From positions 1 to 9,193 of the forward strand of contig JAVBNK010000134.1 of the NCBI GenBank assembly GCA_031551595.1: a DNA stretch of 9,193 nucleotides. Direction: 5' to 3'. This DNA is from JAVBOW01 sp031551595. Lineage in GTDB: Bacteria > Bacteroidota > Bacteroidia > Bacteroidales > Rikenellaceae. The notes beneath the pieces were generated by a model. It was not told the origin of the DNA and searched no databases. It saw only the letters and a program-made list of their open reading frames with translations. The translations under genes and the position numbers were made by a program. Below, piece after piece: positions 1 through 6,653 of the stretch (positions within the stretch are counted from its first letter, which is position 1; each line of letters begins with the position of its first letter).

Positions 1-2408
1 CCGTAAATAATACCGAAGTTGACCGTTTTGGCGCTGCGGCGCTGCCCGGGGGTCACCTCCGCCAACGGCACCCCGTAAAGCCGGGCGGCCGTGGCGGCAT
101 GGATATCCTCGCCGTGCGCGACGGCCCCGATCAGCGCCTCGTCGCCGCTCATGTGGGCCATCAGCCGCAACTCGACCTGCGAATAGTCGGCCGACAACAG
201 CTCGTAATCGCCCTGCGTGGGGACGAACGCACGCCGGATCTCGCGCCCCTGCTCGTCGCGGATCGGGATGTTCTGCAGGTTGGGATTGGTCGAACTCAGG
301 CGGCCCGTCGCGGCCACCGTCTGGTTATAGGACGTATGCACGCGCCCCGTACGCCGGTTCACCAGCGCCGGAAGGGCCTCCACATAGGTCGACAGCAGCT
401 TCTTCACCCCACGGTATTGCAGGACCAGTTCCACGATCGGGTGGTTGGCCGAGAGCGATTGCAGGTACTCCTCGTCCGTACGGTATTGTTTGGTTTTGGT
501 CTGCTTGGGCTTGGGGTCGATCTTCAGTTTTTCGAACAGCACGACACCCAACTGTTTGGCCGAATTGATGTTCAGCGTGGATTCCCCGGCCGCATCGCGC
601 ACCTTTTCCTCCAGGCCGGCGAGTTCGGCGTTCAACTGCCCGCCGATGCGCGCCAGGATATCCGTATCGACCCTCACGCCCGCCCACTCCATGTCGGCCA
701 GCACGTCGATCAGCGGTTCCTCGATCTCCCGGTATAGTTTCTCAAAACCCTGCTCCACCACCATCGGCCACAGCTTCTCTTTGAGCCTCAGCGTCACATC
801 GGCATCCTCGGCGGCATACTCGCCCACCACCTCGACCGCCACACGGTCCATCGTCAGCTGTTTCGCGCCCCGTCCGATCAGCGCCTCGATCGGGATCGGG
901 TCGTAGTCGAGGTACTTGCGGGCCAGCGCGTCCATCCCGTGCCGCGAATCGGGATCGAGCAGGTAGTGCAGGATCATCGTGTCGTACTTCACCCCCCGCA
1001 CTACGATCCCCGCGCCGCGCAGCATCATCAGGTCGAATTTTATGTTTTGCCCCACCTTGGCGATCTTCTCATTCTCAAAAAGGGGCTTGAGTACGGTGCA
1101 GAATTCCTCGCGGCCGGCATTGGTCAGCGGGATATAGTATGCTTCGAACGGCCTTACCGCCACCGAAATACCCACCATCTTATCCGTGAACGGGTCCAGC
1201 CCTGTGGTTTCCGTATCGAAACAGAATTCCCCGTGCGCCGAAAGCATCCCCACCAGTTCCTCCAACGCCGCCCGGTCGCGCACAATGTGATAGGTATGGG
1301 GCGTATCCCCGGCGGTTCTGAAAAGTCCGGAAGGGGTTTCGGCCACCGGCGCGACGGCCGGTGGCGGGGTGGCGGCACCCTGCGAGAAGAGATCACGAGG
1401 GTGGTGCGCCGCCGGGGCCGGAACCTCCGGAGCGGGGCGCGCAGGCTGTGCGGCCATTCCCCTTTCCGCCGCAGGGGCGTCCGCCCGGGGCCCGCACGGC
1501 GCTCCCAACGGCTTCATGTGCTCCGAAAAGGCCGTCCCCCCCGCATCCATATCGCGCAGGAACATCCGGAAATCCATCTCGGTGAACACCTCGCGCAGCG
1601 CCTCGCAATCTGGCGCACCCGTACGCAGTTCGTCGGGCGAAAACGCGACGGGCACATCCAGGTCAATGGTGGCCAGCCGTTTCGATAGCCGTATCTGGTC
1701 GGCCGAAGCCTCGACGTTTTCTTTCAACTTGCCCTTCAGGTCGGCCGTATGGGCCAGCAGGTTCTCCACCGGACCGAACTCGTTGACCAGTTTCACCGCG
1801 CCTTTCTCCCCCACCCCGCGCACACCGGGGATGTTGTCCGAGGCGTCGCCCCATAGCGCCAGGATGTCGATGATCAGCCGCGGGTCGTCCACGCCGTACT
1901 GCTCCTTGATGTGGGCGCGGTCGACGATCTCCACCCCCTCGCCCGTACGCGACTGGCGGTAGATAAACACCGACGGGGTGACCAATTGCCCGAAATCCTT
2001 GTCCGGCGTGACCATATACACGTCGAAGCCGTGCTCCGAGGCTTTTTTCGACAGCGTACCGATCACGTCGTCCGCCTCGTAGCCGGCCACCTCCAGTTGC
2101 GGGATCCCCATCGCCGCCAGGATGCGTTTGATGTAAGGCACCGAAGCGATGATATCTTCCGGCGTTTCGCTGCGGTTGGCCTTGTATTCGGGATAGAGCT
2201 GGTTGCGGAAGTTGCCGCCCTTCGGATCGAACGCCACCCCGAGGTAATGCGGACGCTCGCTCTTTATGATATCGCGCAGGAACTTCGTAAACCCGAACAC
2301 CGCCGAAGTATTGAATCCCTCGCGGTTGCGCATCGGGCGCGACATAAAGGCATAATAACTTCTGAATATCAGCGCATAGGCGTCAAGTAAAAATAATTTT
2401 TCTTTCAT
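1..2408 (-). CDS. polA: DNA polymerase I, partial (C-terminus beyond left edge)
   Basis: Polymerase for Okazaki-fragment processing and repair synthesis. About 802 codons are visible, starting at the ATG at 2408-2406, and the frame stays open to position 1. The 5'-nuclease domain (about 1-290) has D9, the EADD motif at 111-114, DKD at 136-138 and SDN at 190-192 followed by IPGV. A Pro/Ala-rich linker of about 70 residues (around 296-368) follows. The 3'-5' exonuclease domain keeps all three motifs: DTET with D398 and E400, NIKFD ending at D459, and YAAED with Y531 and D535. Proofreading is therefore predicted to be active, unlike in PolA homologues that have lost these residues. In the polymerase domain, motif A (DYSQVELR) starts at D741. 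Motif B reads RRSAKTVNFGIIYG and is cut by the window edge, so motif C is not seen. The gene lies downstream of queD on the same strand, with a palindrome between them. Identity is secure; the full length cannot be given. Confidence 0.97.
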   Translation of the reverse strand, partial: MKEKLFLLDAYALIFRSYYAFMSRPMRNREGFNTSAVFGFTKFLRDIIKSERPHYLGVAFDPKGGNFRNQLYPEYKANRSETPEDIIASVPYIKRILAAMGIPQLEVAGYEADDVIGTLSKKASEHGFDVYMVTPDKDFGQLVTPSVFIYRQSRTGEGVEIVDRAHIKEQYGVDDPRLIIDILALWGDASDNIPGVRGVGEKGAVKLVNEFGPVENLLAHTADLKGKLKENVEASADQIRLSKRLATIDLDVPVAFSPDELRTGAPDCEALREVFTEMDFRMFLRDMDAGGTAFSEHMKPLGAPCGPRADAPAAERGMAAQPARPAPEVPAPAAHHPRDLFSQGAATPPPAVAPVAETPSGLFRTAGDTPHTYHIVRDRAALEELVGMLSAHGEFCFDTETTGLDPFTDKMVGISVAVRPFEAYYIPLTNAGREEFCTVLKPLFENEKIAKVGQNIKFDLMMLRGAGIVVRGVKYDTMILHYLLDPDSRHGMDALARKYLDYDPIPIEALIGRGAKQLTMDRVAVEVVGEYAAEDADVTLRLKEKLWPMVVEQGFEKLYREIEEPLIDVLADMEWAGVRVDTDILARIGGQLNAELAGLEEKVRDAAGESTLNINSAKQLGVVLFEKLKIDPKPKQTKTKQYRTDEEYLQSLSANHPIVELVLQYRGVKKLLSTYVEALPALVNRRTGRVHTSYNQTVAATGRLSSTNPNLQNIPIRDEQGREIRRAFVPTQGDYELLSADYSQVELRLMAHMSGDEALIGAVAHGEDIHAATAARLYGVPLAEVTPGQRRSAKTVNFGIIY

Positions 2409-2437
2409 AATTCATTAGGGTATGTGCCCGGCCGTGC

Positions 2438-2546
2438 GCAGCGTGACCCGGATATTGTGCATCGCCGTCATTTTTATCCGGAGCGTACCCGGAAGTACGT
2501 AAGGACTAAAAATGGCGGCGATGCACAATACGGAGTGTGATGCTGC
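2438..2546. repeat. Large near-perfect palindrome between queD and polA
   Basis: Two 23-base arms, 2453-2475 and 2508-2530, are reverse complements except for one base. The pairing continues inward (GGAT against ATCC with one bulge, then CGTAC 2484-2488 with GTACG 2495-2499) to a six-base apex. Outward, after an imperfect stretch, GCAGC at 2438-2442 pairs with GCTGC at 2542-2546. The whole 109-bp block is one long stem-loop centred near 2492. No T-tract follows the 3' arm on either strand, so it is not a textbook intrinsic terminator. It ends 5 bases before the queD stop. A REP/MITE-like repeat or a processing hairpin in a queD-polA transcript are both possible. Confidence 0.7.
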
Positions 2547-2551
2547 AGCCG

Positions 2552-3025
2552 TCAATTATCTGAGGAAAACCATTCTGCGTATGAGTTGGCCGTTTCGTGC
2601 AGCCGGACGCTGAACAACTCGACCCCTGCGGGAAGTTCACGGCGCAACGTAGCGGCTATGCGAGCCACAAGGTTCTCGCACGTGGGTTGGAAACCGACCG
2701 CCTCGACACGCTCGAAACGTCCCTGCAGGGCGGCGATCACGGAAGCGTTACCCTCCGAGGCGCGGATCAGCAGCGTATGGTCGTAGCGGTCGACGACATG
2801 CCGGCTCACCACCTGCTTGAGCACCCCGAAATCCATCAGCATACCGTCCTTGGGGCTGGACGGATCGTCCAGGGGCACGCCGCGCACCGTCACGAAAAGG
2901 CGGTAGGAATGGCCGTGCACCTGGCTGCACGCCCCGTCGTAACCCTCCAGCGCATGGGCCATCTCGAACGAGAATTCGCGGGTCAGCCTAAGGATTTGAG
3001 GATTTTTGTTTTCGTTCTTTTTCAT
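2552..3025 (-). CDS. queD: 6-carboxytetrahydropterin synthase (QueD/PTPS family)
   Basis: Predicted to convert 7,8-dihydroneopterin triphosphate to 6-carboxy-tetrahydropterin in queuosine precursor synthesis (cytoplasmic, zinc-dependent). The chosen start at 3025 gives 157 residues, near the family size. Zinc ligands are H24 in FEMAH and H37 and H39 in the VHGHSY motif. C33, four residues before the HGH, fits the catalytic cysteine. D65 in LMDF, H83 in YDHTLL, E117 in PTCENL and E144 in LHETANSYAEW match conserved family positions. The frame is also open up to an ATG at 3178, which would overlap the Lrp gene by 17 bp. The extra 51 residues resemble no part of the family, so 3025 is preferred. 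The gap to the Lrp gene is 136 bp without an obvious terminator, so co-transcription is possible. A PTPS-type enzyme acting on a different pterin cannot be fully excluded. Confidence 0.9.
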   Translation of the reverse strand: MKKNENKNPQILRLTREFSFEMAHALEGYDGACSQVHGHSYRLFVTVRGVPLDDPSSPKDGMLMDFGVLKQVVSRHVVDRYDHTLLIRASEGNASVIAALQGRFERVEAVGFQPTCENLVARIAATLRRELPAGVELFSVRLHETANSYAEWFSSDN

Positions 3026-3161
3026 CTCTTTCCGGCATCTTTTCCCGCCGTTTTTTGAATCATACCCGATATGCGTTGCAAACCGGCAAGAAAACCCGCC
3101 CGGAAACACCGGAAGAATAACCCCGGCGAAATTCCCGCACAAGCACTCACCGTATCCACCG

Positions 3162-3641
3162 CTATTTCGTTTTTTCAATCTCGCTGACGTTCACCTGGCG
3201 GCTGAACGCCTCGTTGAGCGAAATGAACGTTTCGGTGTCGGAGATTCCCTCCACGGGCAGGATGCGGTCGAAAATCGTGTGCATCAGGTGCTCGTTGTCG
3301 GTGCAGTAGAGTTTGACCAGGATGTTGTATTTTCCGGTGATGAAGTGGCACTCGACGATCTCGGGGATCTTCTTGAGCAGGGCGACCGTATCGAGGTTGC
3401 GCGACGGGTCGCTGACCTTGATGCCGATGATGGCGCAGACCGAAAAGCCGAGGCTCGACGGATCGATGTCGATGCCCGAGCCGCGGATCACGCCCGCTTC
3501 GTCCAGTTTCTTAACCCGCTGGTGTATGGCCGCCCCGGAGATCCCGCATTCGCGGGCGATCTCCAGGAAGGGCATACGGGCGTTGCGCACAAGGTACTTG
3601 AGTATCTTGCGGTCGATCGCATCAATCGTGATTTTCGACAT
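3162..3641 (-). CDS. Lrp/AsnC family transcriptional regulator
   Basis: A 159-residue protein with the standard two-part Lrp/AsnC architecture. An N-terminal winged helix-turn-helix spans about 5-55: it begins ITIDAIDRKILKYL, and the recognition helix lies around GISGAAIHQRVKKL. A C-terminal RAM (ligand-binding, oligomerising) domain spans about 67-145 and includes ECHFITGKYNILVKL. Family members bind DNA as dimers to octamers and usually respond to amino acids. Length and start (ATG at 3641-3639) fit the family. It lies 304 bp downstream of kbl on the same strand, after a kbl terminator and a region full of inverted repeats. A TTAATTTG box (3655-3648, minus) resembles the Bacteroidota -7 element but sits only about six bases before the ATG. 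Targets are unknown; control of the adjacent kbl is a reasonable guess. It cannot be assigned as Lrp itself rather than a paralogue. Confidence 0.92.
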   Translation of the reverse strand: MSKITIDAIDRKILKYLVRNARMPFLEIARECGISGAAIHQRVKKLDEAGVIRGSGIDIDPSSLGFSVCAIIGIKVSDPSRNLDTVALLKKIPEIVECHFITGKYNILVKLYCTDNEHLMHTIFDRILPVEGISDTETFISLNEAFSRQVNVSEIEKTK

Positions 3642-3670
3642 ATTCTACAAATTAATCGTTCTTTTTGTCT

Positions 3671-3708
3671 GGTCATTGCTATAACGTTTCTTCCGGCAGG
3701 CAATGACC
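3671..3708. repeat. 9-bp inverted repeat upstream of the Lrp-family gene
   Basis: GGTCATTGC at 3671-3679 is the exact reverse complement of GCAATGACC at 3700-3708, separated by 20 bases. Its inner edge lies 30 bases upstream of the Lrp-family start codon, where an operator, possibly autoregulatory, would be expected. It could equally be a hairpin in the mRNA leader. Perfect nine-base arms are seen directly; function is inferred. Confidence 0.45.
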
Positions 3709-3729
3709 CTTGGAGAATTCGCGCCCGGG

Positions 3730-3839
3730 GGTTTGACGGACCGAGGCGTTAAGAAACGGCGCGTGTCCGACGAACGTTAGACGCCCCCTGGGGCGGCTAA
3801 AAGGAGGAGTTAGCCGTTTTAGCCGAAGGATGTCAAACC
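3730..3839 (-). other. Candidate structured RNA or repeat in the kbl-lrp gap
   Basis: An outer stem (3730-3737 with 3832-3839, 8 perfect bp, GGTTTGAC/GTCAAACC) encloses two further arms. One arm pairs 3745-3749 with 3781-3785 and extends through TAA/TTA with a one-base bulge. The other pairs 3794-3802 with 3817-3825 (9 perfect bp, CGGCTAAAA/TTTTAGCCG). Together they draw a three-way junction of 110 nt. A second TAGCCG at 3811-3816 and a short GC hairpin at 3782-3795 compete with these arms. No convincing ORF is present. The minus strand is shown because both flanking genes read that way, but the strand is not proven. It may be an lrp leader element, a small RNA or a mobile repeat; no known riboswitch class was recognised. 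Confidence 0.35.
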
Positions 3840-3855
3840 TCAGCAAATTCGACGG

Positions 3856-3903
3856 GTCTTGACTTTTTTTGCTTTCTTTTTTGTGTCAAGACAAAAAAGA
3901 AAG
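3856..3903. repeat. Overlapping, mutually exclusive inverted repeats
   Basis: CTTTCTTTTTTGT at 3872-3884 pairs perfectly (13 bp) with 3891-3903 around the six-base loop GTCAAG. That loop belongs to GTCAAGAC (3885-3892), which is also the exact complement of GTCTTGAC at 3856-3863. The two hairpins cannot form together. The long A/T arms also supply the U-rich tract of the kbl terminator. Confidence 0.55.
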
Positions 3904-3917
3904 TCGCCTTCAGGCGA
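3872..3917 (-). terminator. Intrinsic terminator of kbl
   Basis: Read on the minus strand, a short hairpin TCGCC-TGAA-GGCGA (3917-3904) is followed at once by CTTTCTTTTTTGT (3903-3891), a T-rich tract. It begins 28 bases after the kbl stop codon. This is the normal form of a Rho-independent terminator, though the stem has only 5-6 bp. Some read-through to lrp would be expected. Confidence 0.7.
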
Positions 3918-3945
3918 AAAAAGGATCAGATAAAAAGAACCTCTA

Positions 3946-5133
3946 TTATTTCAGCACGCCCAATTCTTTACCCACCTTGATGAAAGCGTCGACGCACTGG
4001 TCGAGGTGCTGGCGGGTGTGGCCGGCCGACACCTGCACGCGGATACGCGCCTGGCCCTTCGGCACCACCGGGTAGTAAAAGCCCGTCACGTAGATTCCCT
4101 CCTTCTGCAGCAGCGCGGCGAAGTCCTGCGACAGCTTGGCGTCATAGAGCATCACGGCACAGATGGCCGACTGCGTGGGTTTGATGTCGAACCCGGCGTC
4201 GAGCATACGCTTGCGGAAGTAGGTGACGTTCTCCACCAGGCGGTCGTGGATCTCGGTCGATTCTCCCAGCATTTTGAACAGTTCGATGCCTGCGCCGACG
4301 ATCGCGGGCGGGATCGAATTCGAGAACAGGTAGGGGCGCGAGCGCTGGCGCAGCAGTTCGATGATCTCGCGGCGGCCTGCGGTGAATCCGCCCACGGCGC
4401 CGCCGAAAGCCTTGCCCAGCGTGCCGGTGATGAGATCCACCTTGCCGCGCAGGTTGAACAGTTCCGTCACGCCGACGCCGGTTTCGCCCACGACGCCCGC
4501 TGAGTGGCACTCGTCGACCATCACCAGGGCGTCGTATTTCTCGGCCAGGGCACAGATCTTATCCATCGGGGCCACGTTGCCGTCCATCGAAAAGACGCCG
4601 TCCGTGACGATGATGCGGAAACGCTGGGCCTGGGCCAGTTTGAGGCAGTTCTCCAGTTCGTCCATGTCGGCGTTGGCATAGCGGTAGCGCACGGCCTTCG
4701 ACAGGCGCACCCCGTCGATGATCGAGGCGTGGTTCAGCGCATCGGAAATGATGGCGTCCTCCTCGCCGAAGAGCGGCTCGAACACCCCGCCGTTGGCGTC
4801 GAAGCAGGCGGCGTAAAGGATCGCGTCCTCCACCCCGAAGTAATCGGCAATGGCAGCTTCGAGTTGTTTATGGATATCCTGCGTGCCGCAGATGAAGCGC
4901 ACGGACGACATCCCGAAACCGCGCTCGGCCAGGGCATGGCGTGCGGCCTCGATCAGGCGCGGGTGGTTCGACAGCCCGAGGTAGTTGTTGGCGCAAAAGT
5001 TCAGCACCTTCTTTTTGCCCACCGCGATCTCGGCGGCCTGGGGAGAGGTGATGATACGTTCTTCCTTATAGAGTCCGGCCTCTTTGATCCGGGCGATTTC
5101 CTCCCGGAGGAATTCCTGCATTTTTCCGTACAT
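3946..5133 (-). CDS. kbl: 2-amino-3-ketobutyrate CoA ligase (glycine C-acetyltransferase)
   Basis: PLP enzyme of the alpha-oxoamine synthase family. It splits 2-amino-3-ketobutyrate with CoA into glycine and acetyl-CoA, the second step of threonine breakdown through threonine dehydrogenase. The 395 residues align end to end from memory with the 398-residue E. coli enzyme. Near-identical blocks include KEERIITS (23-30), NFCANNYLGL (45-54), SVRFICGTQD (77-86), ISDALNHASIIDGVRL (129-144), TDGVFSMDG (177-185) and YPVVPKGQARIR (354-365). The PLP lysine is K241 in TLGKAFGG; D207 and H210 (VDECH) and H135 fit cofactor contacts. The ATG at 5133 puts KEERIITS at the same distance from the start as in E. 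coli. No threonine dehydrogenase gene is adjacent, so the partner enzyme must be elsewhere or the substrate comes from another route. It is divergent from pgk, 189 bp apart, and has its own terminator. An 8-amino-7-oxononanoate synthase is unlikely given the kbl-specific blocks. Confidence 0.95.
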   Translation of the reverse strand: MYGKMQEFLREEIARIKEAGLYKEERIITSPQAAEIAVGKKKVLNFCANNYLGLSNHPRLIEAARHALAERGFGMSSVRFICGTQDIHKQLEAAIADYFGVEDAILYAACFDANGGVFEPLFGEEDAIISDALNHASIIDGVRLSKAVRYRYANADMDELENCLKLAQAQRFRIIVTDGVFSMDGNVAPMDKICALAEKYDALVMVDECHSAGVVGETGVGVTELFNLRGKVDLITGTLGKAFGGAVGGFTAGRREIIELLRQRSRPYLFSNSIPPAIVGAGIELFKMLGESTEIHDRLVENVTYFRKRMLDAGFDIKPTQSAICAVMLYDAKLSQDFAALLQKEGIYVTGFYYPVVPKGQARIRVQVSAGHTRQHLDQCVDAFIKVGKELGVLK

Positions 5134-5322
5134 GGCGACTTATTACTTAATTAAACAAATTTGTGATAAAATTACTGTTTTTTCGACAGACCAGCTAACT
5201 TTTTTAAATTTTTTATTCCACGAAGTTATTTTTATTCCGTGCAGGCCTTTTTTGATGGGAAATTCGCCGCCGATTTCGTAACTTTACAAGATATTCCGGA
5301 TCTCACTAAAAACCATATAATC
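5134..5322. promoter_or_regulatory. Divergent kbl/pgk promoter region
   Basis: The only clearly A+T-rich stretch in the window, lying between two divergent genes. It contains a perfect 10-bp palindrome ACAAATTTGT at 5155-5164, whose ATTTG reads on the minus strand as a partial -7 box for kbl. It also contains a direct repeat TTTTTATTCC at 5210-5219 and 5229-5238, starts 19 bp apart, and the likely pgk promoter near 5251-5286. No ORF of note lies inside. Promoter assignment for kbl is weak. Confidence 0.55.
5251..5286 (+). promoter_or_regulatory. Probable pgk promoter (Bacteroidota type)
   Basis: TTTG at 5251-5254 and TAACTTTA at 5279-5286 resemble the -33 (TTTG) and -7 (TAnnTTTG) elements of Bacteroidota sigma factors, the second with 7 of 8 positions. 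The gap of 24 bases is a few longer than usual, so the -33 part is uncertain. The -7 part lies 36 bases before the pgk ATG. Confidence 0.5.
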
Positions 5323-6582
5323 ATGCAATCGATCGACACTTACGACTTCCGGGGCAAACGCGCCCTGATCCGCGTGGATTTCAACGTCCCGCTCGACGAA
5401 CAGTTCAACGTCACCGACGACACCCGCATCCGCGCCGCCATCCCCACCATCAAAAAAATACTCGCCGGCGGCGGCAGCGTCATCCTTATGTCGCACCTGG
5501 GACGCCCCAAAAAGAACAATGACGACAAATTCTCGCTGCGCCATATCATCCCGGCGGTCGAGGCCCGGCTCGGTGCGAAGGTCGGTTTCGCCGGCGACTG
5601 CATGGGCGAAGAAGCGGCGGCCAGGACTGCGGCCCTCAAGCCCGGCGAGGTGCTGATGCTCGAAAACCTGCGCTTCCATGCCGAAGAGGAAGGCAAGCCC
5701 CGCGGACTTGCGGACGACGCGACGGACGAGCAGAAAGCCCAGGCCAAAAAAGCCGTCAAGGCCAGCCAGAAAGAATTCACCGAACGACTGGCTTCGTACG
5801 GTGACTGCTACGTCAACGACGCCTTCGGCACCGCCCACCGCGCACACGCCTCCACGGCCCTGATCGCCGACTATTTTCCCAATGACAAGATGTTCGGCTA
5901 CGTGATGGAGGGCGAGTTGAAGGCCATCGACAAGATGATGGAGGCTCCCGTGCGTCCGTTCGTGGCGATCGTCGGCGGATCGAAGGTGTCGTCCAAGATC
6001 ACCATCATCGAAAAGCTCATGGAGAGGGTCGACAGCCTGATCATCGGCGGCGGAATGACCTACACGTTCATGGCCGCCCGGGGCGGACGCATCGGCGGGT
6101 CGATCTGCGAGCCCGACCAGTTCGAAACGGCCCTCAGCATCCTCAAAAAAGCGAAAGAGCGCGGCATCGGCATCGTGCTGGCGCAGGACGCCCTGTGCGG
6201 CGACGCGTTCAGCAACGACGCCAATACCCGCGTGTGCCCCTCCGACGACATCCCCGACGGCTGGGAAGGCATGGACATCGGCCCCGGGGCCCGCGAGGCC
6301 TTCCGCAAACATATCCTGGGTTGTAAAACCATCCTGTGGAACGGTCCGGTGGGCGTGTTCGAGATGGAAACGTTCGAAGGCGGGTCGCGTGCCGTGGCCG
6401 AGGCCATCGCCGAAGCCACCTCCGCGGGCGCCTACTCGCTCATCGGCGGCGGCGACTCGGTGGCCTGCATCAACAAATTCGGCCTCGCGGACCGCGTGAG
6501 CTACGTTTCGACCGGCGGCGGCGCACTGCTCGAATACATGGAAGGCATCGAGCTTCCGGGCGTGGCCGCCATACGCAGGTAA
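5323..6582 (+). CDS. pgk: Phosphoglycerate kinase
   Basis: Glycolytic enzyme transferring phosphate from 1,3-bisphosphoglycerate to ADP, giving ATP and 3-phosphoglycerate; cytosolic monomer with two Rossmann-like lobes. The start at 5323 gives 419 residues and places the conserved RVDFNVPLD at 17-25. The frame is open upstream to an ATG at 5239, but that lies within the promoter region and lengthens the protein beyond the family. Other signatures are SHLGRPK (57-63), LENLRFH (113-119), NDAFGTAHRAHAST (165-178), GGSKVSSK (218-225), WNGPVGVFE (339-347), GGGDS (375-379) and STGGGA (396-401). Between LENLRFH and the NDAFGTAH block there is an extra segment of roughly 25-30 residues rich in Lys and Ala compared with E. 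coli PGK (387 aa), giving a length like eukaryotic enzymes. It is monocistronic as seen, with its own promoter and terminator. Confidence 0.98.
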   Translation: MQSIDTYDFRGKRALIRVDFNVPLDEQFNVTDDTRIRAAIPTIKKILAGGGSVILMSHLGRPKKNNDDKFSLRHIIPAVEARLGAKVGFAGDCMGEEAAARTAALKPGEVLMLENLRFHAEEEGKPRGLADDATDEQKAQAKKAVKASQKEFTERLASYGDCYVNDAFGTAHRAHASTALIADYFPNDKMFGYVMEGELKAIDKMMEAPVRPFVAIVGGSKVSSKITIIEKLMERVDSLIIGGGMTYTFMAARGGRIGGSICEPDQFETALSILKKAKERGIGIVLAQDALCGDAFSNDANTRVCPSDDIPDGWEGMDIGPGAREAFRKHILGCKTILWNGPVGVFEMETFEGGSRAVAEAIAEATSAGAYSLIGGGDSVACINKFGLADRVSYVSTGGGALLEYMEGIELPGVAAIRR

Positions 6583-6603
6583 GGCGGCGGAACGCTAAAA
6601 AAA

Positions 6604-6632
6604 GATGAGGGAAATCCCTGCATCATTTTTAT
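6604..6632 (+). terminator. Intrinsic terminator of pgk
   Basis: GATGAGGG at 6604-6611 pairs with CCCT(G)CATC at 6616-6624 around the loop AAAT, with one bulged G. ATTTTTATT follows. The preceding A-run (6597-6603) can pair with the T-run, lengthening the stem and making some function on the minus strand possible. It starts 21 bases after the pgk stop. Confidence 0.75.
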
Positions 6633-6653
6633 TATGAAGATCATACACTATCT

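Noticed and set aside
939..1688. 249-codon plus-strand frame and similar ones across polA
   Set aside because: They are antisense to polA, with Arg/His/Gly-rich sequence and no motifs; the polA frame carries all catalytic residues.
2453..2530. Palindrome as a standard Rho-independent terminator of queD
   Set aside because: No T-tract follows the distal arm on the minus strand, and the stem is much longer than usual.
3730..3839. tRNA or known riboswitch in the folded region
   Set aside because: No acceptor/TPsiC features and no match to a riboswitch core that I know; kept only as an unclassified fold.
3869..4075. 68-codon plus-strand ORF starting in the A/T hairpin
   Set aside because: It runs through the kbl terminator and into kbl antisense; the composition of its first part comes from the poly-A/T repeat.
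5284..6312. 342-codon open frame on the minus strand opposite pgk
   Set aside because: It is a shadow of pgk; its His/Ala/Gly/Asp-rich composition is what antisense reading of G+C-rich codons gives.
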